This document shows positions 1 to 4,279 of a DNA stretch of 5,292 nt, piece by piece. The position numbers and the translations under genes were made by a program. The DNA is taken from contig JAFXFQ010000159.1 of NCBI GenBank assembly GCA_017520365.1, positions 1 to 5,292 of the forward strand. The letters are read 5' to 3'. The notes below the pieces were generated by a model. It worked only from the letters and a program-made list of their open reading frames with translations. It searched no databases and was not told where the DNA came from. The DNA is from Clostridia bacterium. Lineage in GTDB: Bacteria; Bacillota; Clostridia; Oscillospirales; CAG-272. Position 1 is the stretch's first letter. The number at the start of each line of letters is the position of its first letter.

Positions 1-32
1 GCCGGCAGATAATTTTTATAATATCTGCCGGC
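1..32 (-). terminator. Strong hairpin at the window edge, probable terminator
   Basis: Positions 1-11 and 22-32 are perfect inverted complements (arm GCCGGCAGATA), giving an 11-bp GC-rich stem with a 10-nt AT-only loop. It lies 55 nt beyond the esterase frame's TGA and 26 nt beyond the guaA-like TAA, where a minus-strand transcript should end. The T-tract that would prove an intrinsic terminator on the minus strand would fall outside the window, so termination is inferred from stem strength and position. Being symmetric, it could also serve a convergent gene beyond the edge. Confidence 0.55.
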
Positions 33-57
33 TGTTATAATTGATATTAATTTCCAG

Positions 58-75
58 TTATTCCCACTCGATGGT
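58..75 (-). other. guaA 3'-end-like sequence, candidate attachment site remnant
   Basis: Read on the minus strand, 75-58 encodes T-I-E-W-E followed by TAA, the very conserved C-terminus of GMP synthase (usually ...KPPATIEWE). No other guaA sequence precedes it. The frame opens only at an ATG at 90-88, which overlaps the esterase-frame TGA as ATGA, giving a 10-residue ORF, MTAIETIEWE; an in-frame TGA lies just 12 nt upstream of that ATG. Known biology: genomic islands and integrative elements of Firmicutes and other bacteria integrate at the guaA 3' end and leave a short direct repeat containing the GAGTGGGAA core, present here at 69-61. I infer an att-like copy or a decayed guaA tail. Chance similarity cannot be excluded because only about 18 bases match, and no second copy lies in the window. 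Confidence 0.4.
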
Positions 76-86
76 TTCGATGGCAG

Positions 87-269
87 TCATTTTTTCAACT
101 TTTCAATAAGCTTGTCTCTAAGCATTGCAAATCCTGCATTTTCCGCGGCAATGTCAGCCATATTAAATGCATTTATATCCAGTACCATTGAATATGGGGT
201 ATCGCTCGTGTAAGGCGTCCATACAGGCAGTCCGGGGCCGTTTGGATCTCCGTTTTTGGCAAAATTGCT
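87..269 (-). pseudogene. Severed C-terminal part of the carboxylesterase, downstream of an in-frame TAG
   Basis: Directly after the TAG at 272-270 the same frame continues for 60 codons without another stop and ends at a TGA at 89-87. It begins S-N-F-A-K-N-G-D-P-N-G-P-G-L-P-V-W and finishes E-K-L-K-K. The stretch NFAKNGDPNG-GLP-W is the hallmark C-terminal motif of bacterial type-B carboxylesterases, where it is normally preceded by Trp (for example YWxNFAKTGDPNG). The stop therefore sits at that Trp codon, and TGG to TAG is a single-base change. With Trp restored the protein would be 511 residues, normal for the family. The segment has no ribosome binding site of its own, so it should be made only by readthrough. 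The intact frame argues that the break is recent, a sequencing error, or suppressed. Confidence 0.85.
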
Positions 270-1622
270 CTAAAATGCAACCATTTTTTCTTCAAGGTCA
301 AAGTCTTCCTCTGTAAACGGACGATGTCCGTTGTGCAGATTTCCGAATGCATACCGAATACATGCGGAATGGAAGCTCCCCGGGTTGTCGCTTCCCGGCA
401 TATCTCTCTGAAAAGAATAGCTGTATACTTTTTTGTGAGCTACTCTGTCCATACATTCGCACAATGCAAGCGAACCTCCATTGGCATACCACGCATATCG
501 AGTGTTTATAATACGCGCAGCTTCGGCATCGGTTTGGACGGGGATAAGCTTCATCATTTGAAACTCCTTATCCGGGAATGCCGAAACGATATCTTTATAA
601 TTTTCTACTGTCACATTCGGAATTATCGGATAAAGCTTGGTTTCGCTCAGTGTTGCTCCAATCAAAAGTTCGTCGATATGTTCCTCTCCGCAAAGGAAAC
701 TCACATACGGGCTCTTATAAAAAATATAATCATCCTGACACAAGGAGTTGAATGCCGGATTACCTGCTTCTGCAAATCGAGCTTGCATTATCGTAAGGTC
801 CTCAGGCGACATCTCACGAAGTTCGCTAAGAGATTTCTTGCCTGCAAAATCCGCAAATGCGGCTCCGTTATCTTCGGTCTCTTTTTGAGAATGATAGCGA
901 TATCCGAAATTTTCAATATTCGCAACTGCGCCGCTTTGCATAATAGCACGGCGAATCAAACCTTTTGTTTGCGGAATAACAGACAGGGCCTGTACAGAAA
1001 ATCCGCCGGCCGATTGTCCAAAGACAGTAATGTTTTGAGGATCTCCGCCAAATGCAGCTATATTTTCATAAACCCAACGAACCGCAGCTGCCTGATCCAT
1101 GATGCCGTAATTTCCGCAGTGACCGTTCTGTTCTTCCGCCAATTCCGGGTGACCAAAAAAACCGAATATTCCCAGTCTGTAATTGATCGACACAACAACG
1201 CATCCTTGTCCTGCGAGAACTTCACCGTTGGAGCGGGGCGTATGAGACTCGCCCCTCATAAATGCGCCGCCATGTATCCAGATCATAACCGGAAGCTTTT
1301 CTTCAGCAGAAGCGGCAGGAGTCCAAACATTCAAATACAGGCAATCCTCACTTAATCTCGGCGGATACTTATAAAAACGATGCTCATAGAATTCTGTACG
1401 ATAAAAACTCCCCTCAGGCCGTACAGTTTGCCAGCATGCGGGAGCATAACAAATGCAATCTCTCACGCCGTCCCATTTTGCCGGCGGTTGAGGCTCTTTC
1501 CACCGATTTTCTCCTGTCGGCGGTGCTGCATAGGGAATGCCACGGAATACAACCATGTTTTCAACTTCGGTTGCAGAGCCACGCACAGTTCCGTATTTTG
1601 TGTTCACCTGCAAAAGCATCAT
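270..1622 (-). CDS. Type-B carboxylesterase (para-nitrobenzyl esterase family), cut short by an amber codon
   Basis: An alpha/beta-hydrolase of the carboxylesterase/cholinesterase (COesterase) family, which hydrolyses carboxylic esters; the natural substrate cannot be read from sequence. Visible landmarks: FRGIPYAAPP near residue 26; family signature EDCLYLNVW at 92-100; oxyanion-hole HGGAF at 117-121; nucleophile elbow GQSAG with Ser204 (Gln where Glu is more common); probable acid Glu327 in GATLSETKL; catalytic His418 in GSFHSACIRYAFGNL. The triad is complete. No signal peptide, so probably cytoplasmic. The frame stops after MVAF at residue 450, about 60 residues short, at a TAG replacing a conserved Trp. 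Loss of this C-terminal segment may destabilise the fold. The start has tandem ATGs at 1622 and 1619; the SD spacing (4 versus 7 nt) favours 1619. It lies behind a terminator, so it is probably transcribed separately from the genes upstream. Confidence 0.9.
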   Translation of the reverse strand: MMLLQVNTKYGTVRGSATEVENMVVFRGIPYAAPPTGENRWKEPQPPAKWDGVRDCICYAPACWQTVRPEGSFYRTEFYEHRFYKYPPRLSEDCLYLNVWTPAASAEEKLPVMIWIHGGAFMRGESHTPRSNGEVLAGQGCVVVSINYRLGIFGFFGHPELAEEQNGHCGNYGIMDQAAAVRWVYENIAAFGGDPQNITVFGQSAGGFSVQALSVIPQTKGLIRRAIMQSGAVANIENFGYRYHSQKETEDNGAAFADFAGKKSLSELREMSPEDLTIMQARFAEAGNPAFNSLCQDDYIFYKSPYVSFLCGEEHIDELLIGATLSETKLYPIIPNVTVENYKDIVSAFPDKEFQMMKLIPVQTDAEAARIINTRYAWYANGGSLALCECMDRVAHKKVYSYSFQRDMPGSDNPGSFHSACIRYAFGNLHNGHRPFTEEDFDLEEKMVAF

Positions 1623-1626
1623 TGAC

Positions 1627-1632
1627 CCTCCT
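1627..1632 (-). promoter_or_regulatory. Shine-Dalgarno site of the esterase
   Basis: A perfect AGGAGG on the minus strand. It lies 4 nt before the ATG at 1622-1620 and 7 nt before the ATG at 1619-1617. The spacing favours the second ATG, which would remove one Met from the annotated protein. Confidence 0.8.
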
Positions 1633-1705
1633 GTCTATACGCCTTTTTACCGGTTTGATAGCCGTACTTATAACTCAGATTTATCTTTGCGTTTGCTTAT
1701 CAGAA

Positions 1706-1711
1706 ATTATA
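1706..1711 (-). promoter_or_regulatory. Candidate -10 box for the esterase
   Basis: A perfect TATAAT on the minus strand, between the upstream terminator (1763-1729) and the esterase ribosome binding site, which is where an esterase promoter is needed. I see no good -35 hexamer 16-18 nt upstream and no extended -10 TG, so the call rests on one hexamer and position. In this AT-rich gap such a match could be chance. Confidence 0.35.
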
Positions 1712-1728
1712 GAAGCCCTATATTGTGA

Positions 1729-1763
1729 AAGAGGAGGCAATCTGAGTCGGATTGCCCCCTCTT
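1729..1763 (-). terminator. Intrinsic terminator after the PH-like membrane protein gene
   Basis: Positions 1729-1741 and 1751-1763 form a 13-bp stem around a 9-nt loop. On the minus strand the arms read AAGAGGGGGCAAT and ATTGCCTCCTCTT, fully paired with one G-U wobble; on the plus strand the same position is an A/C mismatch, so the hairpin is better on the minus strand. The descending arm ends in CTCTTT, a short T-tract. It lies 49 nt past the stop codon at 1815-1813, so it should end the transcript of the 3086-1813 gene pair. Confidence 0.75.
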
Positions 1764-1812
1764 CAGCCGTTATGGCTATCTTTTATTCAATAAATAACGG
1801 CACATAGATTTT

Positions 1813-2271
1813 TTAATCTATATACGGAATCAGATTTGGGCAGCGTTCCTGCAGTTCCTTTACAAAATCCGTTACATTCTTCGGATGACAGCAAACCGTT
1901 CGTATCATCTTCTTTCCTGACGGACGATACTTCAGTACCACTTCCACAGCATCCATATCTCGCTTTACTCTCCTAAATAAGCCTATGGTATCGATATAGA
2001 GAATCTCATCGTAGCTGATGTGCAAATTGCTCGACAGCAGTGGATTGACAATAACCAAATCATTCCGATGCAGTTCATAGAACTCCGGCAGAAATATCAA
2101 TCCCAGCAATATCGCAAGGCATACGCCAAGCAGCGTGATCAGAGGCAAAACCGCGCAGTTAAAAAACAGCTGTGCAACAATGGCAATAGCCAGCAACACA
2201 CCAATAAGGGTCGGACCCACTTTTTCTGTTCTTGTAACATGCTTTTTGTATCTTTTCATAAGCTGCCCCAT
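1813..2271 (-). CDS. Small membrane protein with a probable bacterial PH-like domain
   Basis: A 152-residue protein. A short basic N-terminus (MKRYKKH) is followed by two hydrophobic helices at about residues 21-37 and 41-61, then a soluble region to the end. That region (about 64-145) has the rhythm of bacterial PH (bPH/YdbS-like) domains: FYELHRNDLVIVN, then ISYDEILYIDTI, then a strand pair and a final helix KNVTDFVKELQ. Such proteins are membrane-anchored, with the PH-like domain probably cytosolic; their roles are mostly unknown, so no function is assigned. The annotated ATG has no SD; Met5 (2259) has a GGGG 6 nt upstream and gives 148 residues with the basic stretch right at the N-terminus. 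It starts 26 nt after the metallo-hydrolase stop with no terminator between, so the two are probably co-transcribed. The family call is from pattern, not a search. Confidence 0.7.
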   Translation of the reverse strand: MGQLMKRYKKHVTRTEKVGPTLIGVLLAIAIVAQLFFNCAVLPLITLLGVCLAILLGLIFLPEFYELHRNDLVIVNPLLSSNLHISYDEILYIDTIGLFRRVKRDMDAVEVVLKYRPSGKKMIRTVCCHPKNVTDFVKELQERCPNLIPYID

Positions 2272-2297
2272 TCAAAAGCTTTTTAGAGATTATTCCC

Positions 2298-3086
2298 TTA
2301 CAGCTCGATCCACTTTCCGTATTCGGGATAGATAAAGCGGATCTCAGGTGCGTTCTTGGCCATTTCTTCGCCAAGCTCAGTCGCGATAGCTGTATAATCC
2401 TTGGGAAAATCGATGTGGTTCGGTATCAGAACCTTACATTCCATATCTTTGCAGATATCTACCACCTTGTCAATAGGATTTCGTCCGGTGATCTGCAAAA
2501 TGGCGATATCCGGCTTCAGTTGGCGAAGGATGGCTCGCTGATCGGGTCTGTCCAGTGTGTTTCCCCAAATGAATATCTTAACACCGTCGGGTGTGGTAAA
2601 CAGGAAATTTCTGTACTCAAAATCACCCCAGAAAGACAGCTCGATAAGATTCGGATCCCCAGCATTAACAGGGCTCTTCTCTCTGTTGATTTTACGTTCA
2701 GACTCATTTCCGGGCAGCGGAGTATGGCGGCCGGACAGTGCTTTGATCTTTACATCTTCCAGATCCAATTCCATATCATGGTACATTGGGTAGACTTTCA
2801 TAGGGCTCAGATCGGCCCAACGCATCAAGGGCAGAGCGGTGTTTTCACCGCACAGGATATAAGGATCGAATCTCTCTACCAGCGCAGGGATGTCAAGAGT
2901 GTGGTCATAATGTCCGTGGGTAAGAGTGATATAGTCACACTTTTCTACTGCTTCCCAGGTCAGTTCCGTCTTGGCGTTGGGCGTGATCCAGGGATCATTG
3001 ACGACGGTGACATTGCCAAAATCCATCTCAAAGCAAGCGCAGCCCAGCCATTTAAGGCGCAGGCCGAAATTATTTTTTTCAGACAT
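2298..3086 (-). CDS. Metallo-beta-lactamase-fold hydrolase (UlaG/UPF0173-like)
   Basis: A 262-residue cytosolic protein of the MBL superfamily. Landmarks numbered from the chosen start: strand LRLKWLGCACFEMDF at 9-23; NDPWI with Asp31; metal motif HGHYDH at 57-62 (HxHxDH); His121 in SGRHTP; and a late IPNHIDFP with His224, a probable final metal ligand. This order matches hydrolases related to UlaG and UPF0173, which cleave lactones or phosphoesters; the substrate here is unknown. The usual bridging acid in 'GDT' appears as G-N-T-L-D (175-179), so Asn176 replaces Asp unless Asp179 substitutes. The frame can be extended to an ATG at 3125, but only the ATG at 3086 has a Shine-Dalgarno (AGGAG, 8 nt upstream), and the 13 extra residues look like untranslated leader. 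It is first in a probable two-gene unit with the PH-like protein. Confidence 0.88.
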   Translation of the reverse strand: MSEKNNFGLRLKWLGCACFEMDFGNVTVVNDPWITPNAKTELTWEAVEKCDYITLTHGHYDHTLDIPALVERFDPYILCGENTALPLMRWADLSPMKVYPMYHDMELDLEDVKIKALSGRHTPLPGNESERKINREKSPVNAGDPNLIELSFWGDFEYRNFLFTTPDGVKIFIWGNTLDRPDQRAILRQLKPDIAILQITGRNPIDKVVDICKDMECKVLIPNHIDFPKDYTAIATELGEEMAKNAPEIRFIYPEYGKWIEL

Positions 3087-3094
3087 AATAAAGT

Positions 3095-3099
3095 CTCCT
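3095..3099 (-). promoter_or_regulatory. Shine-Dalgarno site deciding the metallo-hydrolase start
   Basis: AGGAG on the minus strand (within AAAGGAGAC), 8 nt before the ATG at 3086. The upstream in-frame ATG at 3125 has nothing comparable. This site therefore fixes the start at 3086 rather than 3125. Confidence 0.85.
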
Positions 3100-3174
3100 T
3101 TTCTATGCGATGCAACACAATCCATTTACGCATTAAAGAAAGATGTGACGAATTGTTGGTACACGTTTATTCGG

Positions 3175-3198
3175 TCAGTCCTTTGACTTGAGGACTGA
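3175..3198 (-). promoter_or_regulatory. Perfect 8-8-8 inverted repeat at the metallo-hydrolase transcription start, candidate operator
   Basis: TCAGTCCT at 3175-3182 and AGGACTGA at 3191-3198 are exact inverted complements separated by 8 nt. On the minus strand the repeat begins immediately after the candidate -10 box, so it covers the predicted start near 3192. That is a classic operator position for a repressor, or else a hairpin at the 5' end of the mRNA. No T-tract follows, so a terminator is unlikely. No regulator gene is in the window. Confidence 0.45.
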
Positions 3199-3207
3199 TT
3201 TATAGCA
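3199..3207 (-). promoter_or_regulatory. Extended -10 promoter for the metallo-hydrolase/PH-protein unit
   Basis: The minus strand reads TGCTATAAA, matching the extended -10 form TGnTATAAT with one mismatch. No convincing -35 hexamer lies at the right distance, which extended -10 promoters tolerate. A second TATAAA-like string lies just upstream (about 3215-3210) and is less favourable because no TG precedes it. The leader to the start codon would be about 105 nt. Confidence 0.5.
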
Positions 3208-3242
3208 TTTTATAGTTTAACACAGATAAAAGGATATTCAAT

Positions 3243-3286
3243 GTTATACCAAGTCCGCCTCGCAAACAGACGAGGACTTGGGTAAC
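3243..3286 (-). terminator. Imperfect hairpin after the ABC ATPase genes, possible terminator
   Basis: CCAAGTCC (3249-3256) pairs exactly with GGACTTGG (3274-3281), and flanking GTTA/TAAC bases extend the symmetry to 3243-3286. An inner CCTCG/CGAGG pairing (3258-3262 with 3271-3275) competes with part of the outer stem. It lies 24 nt past the OppF-type stop codon, where the operon should end. The sequence that follows on the minus strand is AT-rich but lacks a real T-run, so a Rho-independent terminator is plausible, not certain. Confidence 0.5.
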
Positions 3287-3310
3287 ATTAATTTAACAAA
3301 ATCACCGACA

Positions 3311-4279
3311 TCAATCCTGCTTAGTCAGATTATTGCAGAAAGGACAAGCGACGAAATGATTGGGTCTTACTTCGACCAGTTTGGGAGTTCCCTTTCGGCA
3401 ATCCTCGCATGCATAGATGCAGCGCTTAGCGAAACGGCACTCATCGGGAGGATCGATGGGAGAAGAAATCTCGCCTCTAAGCAGTATGCGCTCTTCATGC
3501 ACATCAACTTCGGGGATCGGGATAGCCGAAAGCAGCGCCTGGGTGTAAGGATGCATAGGATTTGCAAACAGTTCCTCGGTGGGTGCCTTCTCTATCAGCT
3601 GACCGAGGTACATTACCGCGATATCGTCCGAGAAGTGGTTTACTACCGAGAGATCGTGGGTGATGAAAATGTAGGTCAGACCGAGTTCCTTCTGAAGCTT
3701 TTTGAGAAGGTTGAGAATCTGCGCCTGAATAGATACGTCCAGAGCAGAAACCGGCTCGTCGCAGACGATGAACTTGGGCTCCATCGCAAGCGCTCTTGCG
3801 ATACCGATTCTCTGGCGTCTGCCGCCGTCGAGCTCATGCGGGAAGGTGTTTACCAGTCTGTCAGCAAGACCAACGGTCTCCATCAGCTCGGCAACACGCT
3901 TCTCGATATCAGCCTTGTTGGTCAGAATCTTGTTCTCGATGATAGGCTCGGCGATAAGCTGGCTTACAGTCATTCTGGGGTTGAGAGAAGAATAAGGATC
4001 CTGGAAGATCAGCTGCATGTTTCTTCTCATCGCGCGCATTTCCTTGGTGTTGAGCTTTGCTACATCAACGCCGTCGAATATTACCTTGCCGTCGGTAGGC
4101 TCGATAAGTCTGAGTATCGATCTGCCGGTGGTGGATTTGCCGCAGCCCGACTCGCCTACTATACCGAGAGTTTTGCCTCTCTCGATATCAAAGTTTACGC
4201 CGTCCACCGCATGGAGCCTGCCGCGGTTGGTTTTAAAATACTTTTTCAGACCTTCTACATGGAGAATGGTATCAGCCAT
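3311..4279 (-). CDS. OppF/DppF-type peptide ABC transporter ATP-binding protein
   Basis: A 322-residue cytoplasmic nucleotide-binding subunit of an oligopeptide/dipeptide/nickel-type ABC importer; with its partner it powers uptake through two permeases. Walker A GESGCGKST at 42-50, Q-loop Gln93 in IFQDP, Walker B FIVCDE ending at Glu165, D-loop SALD at 168-171, H-loop His208. The signature reads LDGGR (150-154) instead of LSGGQ. The C-terminal oligo_HPY region follows: HPYT at 243-246 and Cys281, Cys287, Cys294 and Cys312, with extra Cys291 and Cys315. The start ATG has AGGAGG 7 nt upstream and overlaps the end of the OppD-type gene by 8 nt, so translation is probably coupled. The family is sure; the substrate (peptide, nickel or other) cannot be told without the binding protein. 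Confidence 0.95.
   Translation of the reverse strand: MADTILHVEGLKKYFKTNRGRLHAVDGVNFDIERGKTLGIVGESGCGKSTTGRSILRLIEPTDGKVIFDGVDVAKLNTKEMRAMRRNMQLIFQDPYSSLNPRMTVSQLIAEPIIENKILTNKADIEKRVAELMETVGLADRLVNTFPHELDGGRRQRIGIARALAMEPKFIVCDEPVSALDVSIQAQILNLLKKLQKELGLTYIFITHDLSVVNHFSDDIAVMYLGQLIEKAPTEELFANPMHPYTQALLSAIPIPEVDVHEERILLRGEISSPIDPPDECRFAKRCIYACEDCRKGTPKLVEVRPNHFVACPFCNNLTKQD

Noticed and set aside
58..90. The 10-codon ORF after the esterase as a real peptide gene
   Set aside because: It has no SD of its own, is too short to support as coding, and its last five codons are better explained as a guaA-derived tail.
270..272. TAG as a pyrrolysine or selenocysteine-like programmed recoding site
   Set aside because: Selenocysteine uses TGA, pyrrolysine is confined to a few protein families, and the position is a Trp in relatives; nonsense mutation is simpler.
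324..1355. A 343-codon plus-strand frame opposite the esterase
   Set aside because: The complementary strand encodes an unmistakable carboxylesterase with all its motifs; this frame has a Cys/Arg/Ile-rich shadow composition.
1805..1820. Inverted repeat TAGATT-TTTT-AATCTA across the stop codon of the PH-like protein gene
   Set aside because: Only six weak AT-rich pairs overlapping coding sequence; the GC-rich hairpin at 1729-1763 is the better terminator.
3087..3125. Extended start of the metallo-hydrolase at the ATG at 3125
   Set aside because: No Shine-Dalgarno precedes it, whereas the ATG at 3086 has AGGAG at ideal spacing and the family's fold begins right after it.
2415..3191. A 258-codon plus-strand frame opposite the metallo-hydrolase
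   Set aside because: Antisense to a conserved MBL-fold gene, and no protein family is recognisable in it.
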